This document shows positions 10,182 through 18,252 of a stretch of DNA of 64,000 nt, in pieces. A program made the position numbers and the translations under genes. The stretch is from Pantoea rwandensis (GTDB taxonomy: Bacteria; Pseudomonadota; Gammaproteobacteria; Enterobacterales; Enterobacteriaceae): NCBI RefSeq assembly GCF_002095475.1, contig NZ_MLFR01000021.1:40085-104084 (forward strand), given 5' to 3'. Within the stretch, counting starts at the first letter, position 1. The number at the start of each line of letters is the position of its first letter. The notes under the pieces were generated by a model. The model did not search any database. It was not told where the DNA came from and saw nothing but the letters and a program-made list of their open reading frames with translations.

Positions 10182-11207
10182 ATGTTACAGCCCGTCTTGC
10201 CGTTTGCCTCCCTGCCTGACTTCAATAACGAAGTCGCCGGACTTATTCATGGTTACTTGTTCACACCGGAAGCCACCCCACAGCGGTTAAACGCGCGTGA
10301 AGCTTCCCAGCTGGCGAAACAAGACCTGCCCGAGTCATACTTTCTTTGGCTACACATCAACCTCAATCACGCCCGTGCAGAACGCTGGGTTCAGGACCAC
10401 TTTAGTGTAGATAATGATTTTTTCGACGAGATTCATTCTGCCTCACCGCGCACCCGCTTAGCCCATCAAAACGATGCACTGTTAGCGGTGCTGAATGATG
10501 TGAGTTTCAGTAAAGAAGAACGCAGCACCCAAAATGCCACGTTGTGGATATGGTGCTGTGCGCATGTCATCGTCACTGCACGCTATCGGCCGGTGGGCAT
10601 GATCGAACGTATGCATCAGCAGATTGACCATCTCACTTTCGCAGAGCCTGACGCCATGCTGCTATGGCTGCTGGGTGAGCAGGAAGCGCAGCTGGAGCAA
10701 GTGGTGCGTCGCTCCAGTCAGGCGGTGGATGCGATTGAGGAGCGGCTGCTCAGTGCGGCGATAAAAACCAACCGCAGAGAGCTGGGCCATCTGCGGCGCA
10801 TGTTGTTGCGCGTGCAGCGGTTGCTGGCACCTGAGCCCGCAGCCCTGTTCCGTTTGCTGAATCGCCCACCTAAGTGGCTAAAGCGCGAGCCACTGAGCGA
10901 ACTGCGCATCTTTACCGAAGAATTTAGCGTGGCGCTCAGTGATCTAGCCGGGCTGATGGAGCGCATCCGACTGCTGCAAGAAGAGATCGCCGCCAGCCTG
11001 ATGGAGCAGAGCAACCGCACACTGTTTTTACTGACGGTAATTACGGTACTGGCGCTGCCGATCAACATCGTGGCCGGTTTTTTCGGGATGAACGTGGGAG
11101 GAATTCCGCTGGCGAACAATCCGCACGGTTTCCTGCTGCTGGTGATAGTGGTGTTGGTATTTACGCTGGGGGCCGGTTGGCTGGCGCTTAAGCGGCGGCG
11201 GGAATAA
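10182..11207 (+). CDS. CorA-family divalent cation transporter, ZntB-like
   Basis: A 341-residue 2-TM-GxN protein: a large soluble N-terminal domain, a long helical stalk (about 160-270) and two C-terminal helices joined by the signature GMNVGGIP. The GGIP after the signature matches E. coli ZntB (GVNLGGIP) better than CorA (YGMNF), so a ZntB-type zinc or cation role is likely; the overall match to ZntB is moderate. It is transcribed divergently from the Pit gene, with 165 bp between starts. The ribosome binding site is weak. Confidence 0.85.
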   Translation: MLQPVLPFASLPDFNNEVAGLIHGYLFTPEATPQRLNAREASQLAKQDLPESYFLWLHINLNHARAERWVQDHFSVDNDFFDEIHSASPRTRLAHQNDALLAVLNDVSFSKEERSTQNATLWIWCCAHVIVTARYRPVGMIERMHQQIDHLTFAEPDAMLLWLLGEQEAQLEQVVRRSSQAVDAIEERLLSAAIKTNRRELGHLRRMLLRVQRLLAPEPAALFRLLNRPPKWLKREPLSELRIFTEEFSVALSDLAGLMERIRLLQEEIAASLMEQSNRTLFLLTVITVLALPINIVAGFFGMNVGGIPLANNPHGFLLLVIVVLVFTLGAGWLALKRRRE

Positions 11208-11214
11208 CCCTGTA

Positions 11215-11412
11215 GATGAGCCAATGAGTGCGTATTTAACCTGGTACGCATGAATGCGCCCCCTACGAAATCCGTACTGAACGTTGTAGGGTCGCCATTG
11301 ATGACGTAATGCCGCTCACTTAAGGCAAGGAGTGCGTATTTAACCTGGTAAGCATAAATGCCCCCTACGAAAACCGCACCGAACGTTGTAGGGTCGCCAT
11401 TGATGGCGACCG
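11215..11412. repeat. Two tandem copies of a GTAG-hairpin repeat (family B)
   Basis: Two copies of a ~110 bp unit. Each contains a reversed hairpin ending in CCCCCTAC and then a forward GTAGGGTCGCCATTGATG hairpin, about 20 bases apart. The second copy holds the perfect stem GGTCGCCAT-tg-ATGGCGACC directly after GTAG. The phrase TAATGCCGCTCACTTAAGG recurs near 18080 and 47380. The GTAG head plus hairpin is the architecture of REP elements paired as BIMEs. Confidence 0.85.
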
Positions 11413-11415
11413 GGC

Positions 11416-11450
11416 AAAAAAAAGCCAGCCGCAATGGGCTGGCTTTTTTA
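11416..11450. terminator. Bidirectional terminator between the ZntB-like gene and ldtB
   Basis: Eight A residues, perfect 8-bp stem AGCCAGCC / GGCTGGCT, then a T run. The A and T runs on the two sides let it serve both converging genes; the ldtB stop is 24 bp away. Confidence 0.9.
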
Positions 11451-11473
11451 CTGCATGGCTAACTAATTAGCGA

Positions 11474-12556
11474 TTACAGGCTGTTGCCGGTCGCTGGTGC
11501 GGCCTGAGCAGCAGGCGCTGCATCAGTCTGCGGTGCAACTGCATTCGCGCCTTGCGGGGTCATCGGCTCTTCTTTCGGCGTTGCGTCAGAAGACTCCTGC
11601 ACCGGTACCGGCGCTGGCATCACTTCACCCTGCGGACCGTTGATCTTGGTTGGCATGCCGTTACGCGCCTGGATTGCGTTGTTCACCGCATCCTGGTTGG
11701 TGCTGGCATCAGCAATCACTTTGGTCACGGCAGCGGTCAGCGTAATCGGCACCACTTCACGCGAGTTGAACTGCTCTTCGGTCGTCGACAGTGGATTGTG
11801 CACTTCAACATAACGAGAACCGTCTGGCTCAACGGTGGCTTTCACCGGCTGATCAATGAACTGCACGCGCGTGCCGACTGGCACGTTGTCGAACAGCCAT
11901 TTGATATCATCCGCACGCAGACGCACACAGCCGTGGCTCACGCGCAGGCCGATACCGAAGTTGGCGTTGGTGCCGTGAACCGCATACAGACGACCGATGT
12001 ACAGCGCATACAGGCCCATTGGGTTGTCTGGACCAGCAGGGAACACTGCCGGAATGGTTTCACCGCGCGCAGCATAATCCGCGTGCATGCCTTTGGTCGG
12101 CGTCCAGGTTGGACCGGCTTTTTTACGCTGAACCGTGGTGGTCCAGTTAACCGGCGTGTCTTTACCTAACTCGCCGATACCAATTGGCAGCACGACCACG
12201 GTCTTGGTGCCTTTCGGGTAGTAGTAAAGACGCATTTCCGCACTGTTGATCACGATGCCGTCACGCGGTGCGTCAGGCAGAATCAGCTGCTGTGGGATCA
12301 CCATCTTGGTGCCTGCTTTTGGCAGATACACGTCAACGCCCGGATTGGCTTCCAGCATGTTGCTGAGGCCCATCTGGTACTGTGCAGCGAAGGCTTCCAA
12401 AGGAAGTCGGCTGTCATCAGGTACGGTGATTTCAAGGTTTTCGCCGATCAAACGGCTGTTAGCCGCTGGCAGCGGATACACTACTGCGAATGCCGACTGG
12501 CTGAAAGCCGCCAGTACCAAGGCGAGTGAAGCGAACGCGCGAATGCTCATTTTCAT
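11474..12556 (-). CDS. ldtB: L,D-transpeptidase LdtB (YbiS-type)
   Basis: A 360-residue periplasmic YkuD-domain enzyme that attaches Braun lipoprotein to peptidoglycan. Signal peptide: [25 protein letters not shown] LysM-like region (about 38-90) precedes the YkuD domain, whose active site is [17 protein letters not shown] with catalytic Cys210. It matches E. coli LdtB closely to about residue 300, then carries an extra ~55-residue tail rich in Ala, Pro, Gln and Glu; the E. coli protein has about 306 residues. A TTG three codons upstream would also be in frame, but ATG 12556 aligns with the family. A strong terminator follows. Confidence 0.93.
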   Translation of the reverse strand: MKMSIRAFASLALVLAAFSQSAFAVVYPLPAANSRLIGENLEITVPDDSRLPLEAFAAQYQMGLSNMLEANPGVDVYLPKAGTKMVIPQQLILPDAPRDGIVINSAEMRLYYYPKGTKTVVVLPIGIGELGKDTPVNWTTTVQRKKAGPTWTPTKGMHADYAARGETIPAVFPAGPDNPMGLYALYIGRLYAVHGTNANFGIGLRVSHGCVRLRADDIKWLFDNVPVGTRVQFIDQPVKATVEPDGSRYVEVHNPLSTTEEQFNSREVVPITLTAAVTKVIADASTNQDAVNNAIQARNGMPTKINGPQGEVMPAPVPVQESSDATPKEEPMTPQGANAVAPQTDAAPAAQAAPATGNSL

Positions 12557-12754
12557 GTTTTTCAAGTCGTTATGGCCATTTTTCAGGCTTGTCAGTGTGT
12601 CGAATCCATCTCGGTCAGCATGACCGGCTGCGCATTATATGTTCATAGGCGTCAGGATGGGAATCATGATTTTCACTAGCTGATGATACTTTACCCAATT
12701 AGCACGATTTACCCGACCCATCTCGTTATGATACCGCCCAAAATGTGAATTTTC

Positions 12755-14569
12755 TTAAGGTTGCCACAGCGTCACTTCGTTGCTCAATTTACGATTGAGG
12801 AAAAAAGCGGCACTGATTAATGCCAGATGTGACAACGCCTGCGGCATATTACCTAACGCTTCACCATGAGTGGTAAATTCCTCGGCATACAATCCCAATG
12901 GGTTGGCATAACTCAATAGCTTTTCAAACTCAAAATGCGCCTCATGCACGCGCCCGGCTCGTGCCAGACACTCCACATACCAGAAGGAACAGGCGGCAAA
13001 CGAACCTTCTCCTCCGGTTAACGCATCGGCAGGCGTTTCGCTAATGTTATAGCGGCGCACTAAACCATCGCTCACCAAGTGGGTTTTGATCGCATCCAGC
13101 GTGGCAATCCAGTCGGGATCGGTTGAGCTAACAAAGCGCACCAGCGGCATCAACAGCATTGAAGCATCGAGGTATTTACCGCCGCGCGTGGCGGTAAAGT
13201 GGCCCAGTTCCGGGTTCCAAAAGTTTTGCCAAATATCCTCGCGGATTTCACTGCGCACGCGGTCCCAGCGCTCATAAGGCATCGGCAATGAACGTTTCAG
13301 GCCAAGGCGCAGGGCGCGGTCCAGCGCCACCCAGCACATCAGGCGTGAGTGCAGGAAGTGTTCTGGCTCGCCGCGCATCTCCCAAATGCCCGCATCAGGT
13401 TGATTCCAGTTAGCGCAGACGTAGTCAATCATGTTGGAAACGTGTCGCCAGCCGCGCTCAGAAATGGCTTCACCGTATTTGTTGGCCAGATAAACCGCGT
13501 CCATCAACTCGCCATAAATATCGAGCTGAGTTTGTCGCCACGCATCGTTGCCGATACGCACCGGACGCGAATTGGCATAGCCAGAGAGATTGAGCAGCTC
13601 GGTTTCATGCAATTCTGTACCACTGTCCAGACGATACATCACTTGTAAATGGGGCGTGTCGTCATGGCTGTGCTCAACGCAGCGGCCCACCCAATGCGTA
13701 AAATCGCGGGCCTCTTCCACATAGCCCAGGCGCATCAGCGCATACATACTGAACGAGGCATCACGGATCCACGATGCGCGATAATCCCAGTTGCGTTCGC
13801 CACCCAGCTCTTCCGGCAAACCAAAAGTGGCCGCGGCGGCAATCGAACCGTGCTGTTTTGAGGTCAAGAGTTTGAGTGCCAGAGCGGATCGCGTCACCAT
13901 TTCCTGCCAGCGGCCGCGATAGGTGCTGTGGCTACTCCAGTGACGCCAGTATTGCAGCGTGTCGCTAAAGCATTGCTCGGTGGCGATGTGGGCAACGAAG
14001 GGATCCTCATCGCTGCCAAAGACAAACTCAGCAGAGTCACCGGCTTTGAGGGAAAATTCAGCCACCGCACTGTGGTTTTCACGGGTCATCACCACCGTGG
14101 CGCTGAGTCGTAACGTCGGTTGTCCTTCGGCAATAAATGCGATGCCGCCGGGGCGCAATTCGGTGCTTGTTTCGGCACGCGCATAGTCATGGCGCGGGGC
14201 GCACAGCAGGTGAAAAGTTGCGGAGCCGCGCACCATTTTTACCCGACGCACCAGGCGTGGCACCTTATTGGGTTGATCGCAGATGGGCATGTAGTCGGTG
14301 ATTTCCGCTACCCCCGCATCACCCAGCCAGCGAGTTTGTAAAATGTTGGTATCGGGCAGATACAGCTGCTGCTGGCGGGCGTTTTTCCAGTCGGGTGCGA
14401 GTGAAAACAGGCCTGCCTCGTCACCGTCGAGCAGGGCGGCAAACACGGAGGGGCTATCGAGCTCAGGCCAGCAGAGATAATCAATGGTGCCGTCGTTAGC
14501 AATCAGGGCACAAGTACGTAAATCACCGATTACGCCATGGTCATCTATTCTGCGTTTAATTTTGCTCAT
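12755..14569 (-). CDS. Glycoside hydrolase family 15 protein
   Basis: A 604-residue protein with an N-terminal beta-sandwich region (1-210) and a C-terminal (alpha/alpha)6 barrel. GH15 signatures seen: NWDYRASWIRDASFSMYALMRLGY, the central GIWEMRGEPEHFLHSRLMCWVALDRAL with the catalytic Glu region, and GGEGSFAACSFWYVECLARAG near the end. Members are glucoamylases, glucodextranases or trehalases; the enterobacterial type is often linked to trehalose, but the substrate cannot be read here. No signal peptide, so cytoplasmic. An AGGAGG lies upstream of the ATG. The start is 118 bp from that of the divergent yohF. Confidence 0.9.
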   Translation of the reverse strand: MSKIKRRIDDHGVIGDLRTCALIANDGTIDYLCWPELDSPSVFAALLDGDEAGLFSLAPDWKNARQQQLYLPDTNILQTRWLGDAGVAEITDYMPICDQPNKVPRLVRRVKMVRGSATFHLLCAPRHDYARAETSTELRPGGIAFIAEGQPTLRLSATVVMTRENHSAVAEFSLKAGDSAEFVFGSDEDPFVAHIATEQCFSDTLQYWRHWSSHSTYRGRWQEMVTRSALALKLLTSKQHGSIAAAATFGLPEELGGERNWDYRASWIRDASFSMYALMRLGYVEEARDFTHWVGRCVEHSHDDTPHLQVMYRLDSGTELHETELLNLSGYANSRPVRIGNDAWRQTQLDIYGELMDAVYLANKYGEAISERGWRHVSNMIDYVCANWNQPDAGIWEMRGEPEHFLHSRLMCWVALDRALRLGLKRSLPMPYERWDRVRSEIREDIWQNFWNPELGHFTATRGGKYLDASMLLMPLVRFVSSTDPDWIATLDAIKTHLVSDGLVRRYNISETPADALTGGEGSFAACSFWYVECLARAGRVHEAHFEFEKLLSYANPLGLYAEEFTTHGEALGNMPQALSHLALISAAFFLNRKLSNEVTLWQP

Positions 14570-14687
14570 CCTGCCTCCTTGACTGCATCTGATTGTTAAC
14601 TATAGACGAAAAGGTTTTTTCGGCTGGCGCGAGGCACAGAACGATAACTTCTATACTGTGAGGACACCCTTAACGCAGGAGAATGTT

Positions 14688-15467
14688 ATGGCACTCGGAA
14701 AACAGAAAGTGGCTGTCGTGACCGCATCGGATTCCGGCATTGGTCGCGCTTGTGCACTGATGCTGGCGGAAGCAGGTTACACCCTCGGCATTACCTGGCG
14801 CTCAGACGAAGAGGGCGCGCAGGAAACGGCGCGGCTCGTGGAGAGCAAAGGTCAAACGGCACAAGTTCGCCAACTGGACCTGTCCGATCCTGAAGCCGGG
14901 GGCAAACAGCTGGCGCAATTGATTAATTCGTTGGGGCGTATCGACGTCCTGGTCAACAACGCGGGCGTGATGCTCAAAGCCGATTTCCTCGACGTTACCT
15001 TTGAGGATTGGCGTAAGACGTTCAGCGTGGATGTGGATGGTTCCTTTATTTGTGGGCAAATAGCGGCACGCCATATGGTCGATCAGGGCGATGGCGGGCG
15101 CATCATCAACATTACCTCGGTGCATGAGCATACGCCGCTGCCGGATGCCACCGCGTATACGGCGGCGAAACATGCGCTGGGTGGCTTAACCAAATCGATG
15201 GCGCTTAGCTTGCTACCGCATAACATTCTGGTGAATGCGGTGGCGCCAGGCGCCATCGCGACGGCCATGAACCATTTAACCAACGACCAGGCGCGCAGCA
15301 CGCGTATGCCGGAAATCCCGATTGGCCGTCCTGGCGATACGCGTGAAGTGGCGAGTTTAGTGGCGTGGCTCTGTTCGGAATGGGCGACCTACACCACGGG
15401 GCAATCCTTTATTGTGGATGGCGGCTTTATGCTCGCTAATCCACAGTTTAAAGGCTACCACCACTAG
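14688..15467 (+). CDS. yohF: SDR-family oxidoreductase YohF
   Basis: A 259-residue classical short-chain dehydrogenase/reductase. Cofactor motif TASDSGIG near the N-terminus, NNAG, catalytic NITSV...YTAAK, and the C-terminal GGFMLANPQF, nearly identical to E. coli YohF. The frame is open to 14658, but ATG 14688 follows AGGAGA and aligns with the family start. Substrate unknown (often annotated acetoin reductase-like). Its stop overlaps the convergent yohD stop by four bases. Confidence 0.93.
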   Translation: MALGKQKVAVVTASDSGIGRACALMLAEAGYTLGITWRSDEEGAQETARLVESKGQTAQVRQLDLSDPEAGGKQLAQLINSLGRIDVLVNNAGVMLKADFLDVTFEDWRKTFSVDVDGSFICGQIAARHMVDQGDGGRIINITSVHEHTPLPDATAYTAAKHALGGLTKSMALSLLPHNILVNAVAPGAIATAMNHLTNDQARSTRMPEIPIGRPGDTREVASLVAWLCSEWATYTTGQSFIVDGGFMLANPQFKGYHH

Positions 15468-16039
15468 CCCGCGCGGCGGTGGTTCCAGCGGCGAATGACG
15501 TAACGCAGCACGATGCCGAACACAATCGCCGCCACTAACCACAGCAGATGTTTTAGATGCTGATCCAGTTTATGCAGCCACGGCGTAATGATTTCCCCGG
15601 CAAAATAGCCCAGGGTGACAAATATCACTGACCAAAGCGCAGCGCCGATCACATTGAGCACAAAGAAACGCAGCGGTTTCAAACGACTGGTGCCAATGAT
15701 AATGGGCCCGACGATACGAAAGCCGTACATAAAGCGCACGCCAATCACGAACAGGCTGGGGCGCTTTTGAATCAGATGGTTGGCTTTACGTATGGTGTCC
15801 TGATGTTTACGAAAACGGCGCAGAATACGCGTACCGTAACGACGGCCGAGCCAGAACAGTAGCTGGTCGCCAATAATCCCGCCAATCATGGCGGCCAGCA
15901 CTACGCCGCCGAAATGCAGCAAGCCTTCATGCGCCGCGACACCGCCCAGTAAAGTGAAGGTTTCCCCTTCGGCAATACAGCCAATCAGCAGGGCCAGATA
16001 GCCGTACTGCGTAATTAATCCATTGATATCGATGTGCAA
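15464..16039 (-). CDS. yohD: DedA-family membrane protein YohD, TTG start
   Basis: A 191-residue DedA/VTT-domain membrane protein, a proposed lipid flippase or scramblase. Family signatures: GCIAEGETFTLLGGVAAHEG, IGGIIGDQLLFWLGRRYG and FVIGVRFMYGFRIVGPIIIG. The only start that fits the family alignment (HIDINGLITQYGYLAL against E. coli MDLNTLISQYGYAAL) is a TTG at 16039, which has a GGGAGG five bases upstream. It converges on yohF, with overlapping stops. Confidence 0.92.
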   Translation of the reverse strand: MHIDINGLITQYGYLALLIGCIAEGETFTLLGGVAAHEGLLHFGGVVLAAMIGGIIGDQLLFWLGRRYGTRILRRFRKHQDTIRKANHLIQKRPSLFVIGVRFMYGFRIVGPIIIGTSRLKPLRFFVLNVIGAALWSVIFVTLGYFAGEIITPWLHKLDQHLKHLLWLVAAIVFGIVLRYVIRRWNHRRAG

Positions 16040-16207
16040 ATTTTCCTCCCTGTGGCGAGTGGCTCAGCTAACAGTTTATACGCCAACGGCTTTTTTTGTG
16101 CCGCTGTCCGCAAAAACAGCAGCGCCGATTATACTTGAAGGGAAGCTGCCTGAGTGAGCCAGCCTGATCGCTGAAGTGGCAGCCCGTCGCATCAGAGGAG
16201 TGATTTT

Positions 16208-16795
16208 ATGAATCATGTCTGGGGTCTACTGGCGCATCCAAACCAGGAAATGCGCGATATCAAGCAAGAGAACGAGAGCGTTTCGCACCACTACACCCAC
16301 CATGTTTTGATGATGGCCGCGATCCCAGTGATCTGCGCGTTTATCGGTACAACACAACTGGGCTGGAATCTGGGCGAAGGGCAGTTTGTTCAACTCAACC
16401 TGCTGACCGGCATCGGTCTTGGCATCCTGTTTTATCTGATTATCTTAGGCGGCGTGGCGGTGATGGGCCGTGTCATTCACTGGATGGCGCGTGATTATCC
16501 ACAACGGCCAAGCGTTGCGCGTTGTACGGTATTCGCCGGTTATGTGGCAACGCCGCTGTTTATCAGTGGCTTAGTTGCACTCTATCCGCTGGTGTGGCTG
16601 TGTGTATTAGCAGGCGCTGCGGCGTTGCTTTACACCGGCTATTTACTCTACGTCGGCATACCGGTGTTCCTTAATATCGATCGCCAAGAGAGCTTGCGTT
16701 TTTCTGGATCAACCTTAGCGATTGGTGTTCTGGTGTTTGAGGTGCTGCTGGCGTTAACGGTGGTGCTGTGGGGGTATGGACCGCGTCTTTTTTAG
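16208..16795 (+). CDS. yohC: Yip1-family inner-membrane protein YohC
   Basis: A 195-residue protein with about five membrane helices and the Yip1 fold. It matches E. coli YohC along its length (MNHVWGLLAHPNQEM, SHHYTHHVLMMAAIPVICAFIGTTQ, VVLWGYGPRLF). AGAGGAG precedes the ATG. It is divergent from yohD, and a terminator follows immediately. Function unknown. Confidence 0.93.
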   Translation: MNHVWGLLAHPNQEMRDIKQENESVSHHYTHHVLMMAAIPVICAFIGTTQLGWNLGEGQFVQLNLLTGIGLGILFYLIILGGVAVMGRVIHWMARDYPQRPSVARCTVFAGYVATPLFISGLVALYPLVWLCVLAGAAALLYTGYLLYVGIPVFLNIDRQESLRFSGSTLAIGVLVFEVLLALTVVLWGYGPRLF

Positions 16796-16810
16796 GATGG
16801 AATAAAACAG

Positions 16811-16843
16811 CAAACGGGAGGCCTTTTGGCCTCCCTGTTTTTT
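16811..16843 (+). terminator. Rho-independent terminator after yohC
   Basis: Stem GGGAGGCC / GGCCTCCC with a short TTT loop, followed by T residues and flanked by AAAC/GTTT, 15 bp after the yohC stop. Confidence 0.88.
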
Positions 16844-16985
16844 AACGCCCGGAAACAATCTACCTAAGAAATTTCGTAGGGAAATGGGTATGATGCTGCT
16901 GCCAGCCCGCATCCCGTCTGGTTTGATGCGCGCGGCCTGTGTGATTCACACAGCGCAAAACTCCTCACCGGATTTTTTTGACACG

Positions 16986-17915
16986 ATGTCTGTAAAAATG
17001 CGTATTTCTTTGCTGTCGCTGGCGCTGTTTGTCGCTGCGCCGGCTGTTACAACACCGGCACTGGCCGCGCCTGCTGCGCTGTCTAATTTGGCGCCGATTG
17101 CTCAACCGCAAATCGCCTCCGGTAGTGCCATGATTGTCGATCTCGAAACCAACAAAGTGCTGTTCTCTAGCCATCCCGATCGCGTGCGTCCGATTGCGTC
17201 ACTGACCAAGCTGATGACCGCCATGGTGGTGCTGGATGCCAAGCTGCCAATGGATGAGATGCTGTCTGTGGACACTAGCCACACACCTGAAATGCGTGGC
17301 GTGTTTTCTCGCGTCAAATTGAACAGTGAAATCAGTCGCCGCAATATGCTGTTGCTGGCGCTGATGTCGTCGGAAAACCGTGCTGCAGCCAGCCTGGCGC
17401 ATCACTATCCAGGTGGTTATGATGCGTTTATCCGCGCGATGAACGCCAAAGCGCGCGCACTGGGCATGACGCATACCCACTATGTTGAACCGACCGGATT
17501 GTCGATTCAAAACGTCTCGAATGCGGAAGATCTGATCAAACTGGTTAAAGCCACGCGCCAGTATCCATTGATTGGTGAACTGAGTACCACCAAGGAAGAC
17601 ACCGCGGTATTTAAGCATCCTAACTATGCGTTGCCATTCCGTAACACCAACCATCTGGTTTACAACAATAACTGGCGTATTGCGTTAACCAAAACCGGTT
17701 ATACCGATGAAGCGGGACACTGTTTGGTGATGCGTACGGTCATTAACAACCGTCCGGTGGCGTTGGTGGTGCTGGATGCCTTTGGCAAGTACACCCATTT
17801 TGCCGATGCCAACCGTCTGCGTGACTGGCTTGAAACCGGCAAAGCCGCCCCTGTGCCTGCCGCCGCGCTGGCGTATAAAAAACAGAAATCTTCGCAGACG
17901 GCGAATAACGAATAA
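16986..17915 (+). CDS. pbpG: D-alanyl-D-alanine endopeptidase PbpG (PBP7)
   Basis: A 309-residue periplasmic serine peptidase that cuts D-Ala-meso-DAP cross-links. Signal peptide in the first ~28 residues (ending PALAAPA). Active-site motifs: SLTK (Ser72, Lys75), SEN (129-131) and KTG in [13 protein letters not shown]. It aligns with E. coli PbpG to the tail [13 protein letters not shown]. The frame is open to 16884, but [15 protein letters not shown] gives a proper signal peptide; MRISLL four codons later is the alternative. Confidence 0.94.
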   Translation: MSVKMRISLLSLALFVAAPAVTTPALAAPAALSNLAPIAQPQIASGSAMIVDLETNKVLFSSHPDRVRPIASLTKLMTAMVVLDAKLPMDEMLSVDTSHTPEMRGVFSRVKLNSEISRRNMLLLALMSSENRAAASLAHHYPGGYDAFIRAMNAKARALGMTHTHYVEPTGLSIQNVSNAEDLIKLVKATRQYPLIGELSTTKEDTAVFKHPNYALPFRNTNHLVYNNNWRIALTKTGYTDEAGHCLVMRTVINNRPVALVVLDAFGKYTHFADANRLRDWLETGKAAPVPAAALAYKKQKSSQTANNE

Positions 17916-17939
17916 CCCGGCACCCACAGTGGGCTGTTG

Positions 17940-18113
17940 TCGTCGCCATTCATGGTGTAATGCTTGTTACTTAGGTGCGTTTCGGTCGCCATTAATGGCG
18001 ACCCTACGTTGCTCCGTGCGGTTGTTGTAGGGTGCGCATTCATGCGTACCGGGTTAATTACGCACTGATTGGCTTAAGTGAGCGGCATCACGCCGTTTAT
18101 GGCGACCTTTTTA
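17940..18113. repeat. GTAG-hairpin repeat cluster (family B)
   Basis: A reversed hairpin GGTCGCCAT-ta-ATGGCGACC followed by CTAC, about 20 bases of spacer, then forward GTAG GGTGCGCAT-tc-ATGCGTACC: an inverted BIME pair. The flanks carry GGCTTAAGTGAGCGGCAT and TGTAATGCTTGTTACTTA, shared with the copies near 11310 and 47180/47380. Confidence 0.85.
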
Positions 18114-18252
18114 TAAGCAAAATCCCTTATCGTTAGCACCAATGATTTACCGCTTCATTCCTATAGTTTCCGCTTCGGCTACGCTCTACACTGGCCGCCA
18201 TTCATGGTTAACTGGCAATTATCGGCTGTTCTTACGCTGGAATCTTACTCTT

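Noticed and set aside
11215..11412. Possible CRISPR array from the repeated units
   Set aside because: The units are long, internally palindromic and only two in number, with no regular unique spacers and no cas genes nearby.
10718..11434. 238-codon minus-strand frame antisense to the ZntB-like gene and running through the family B repeat
   Set aside because: Half of it is repeat DNA and half is antisense to a gene with clear CorA-family features.
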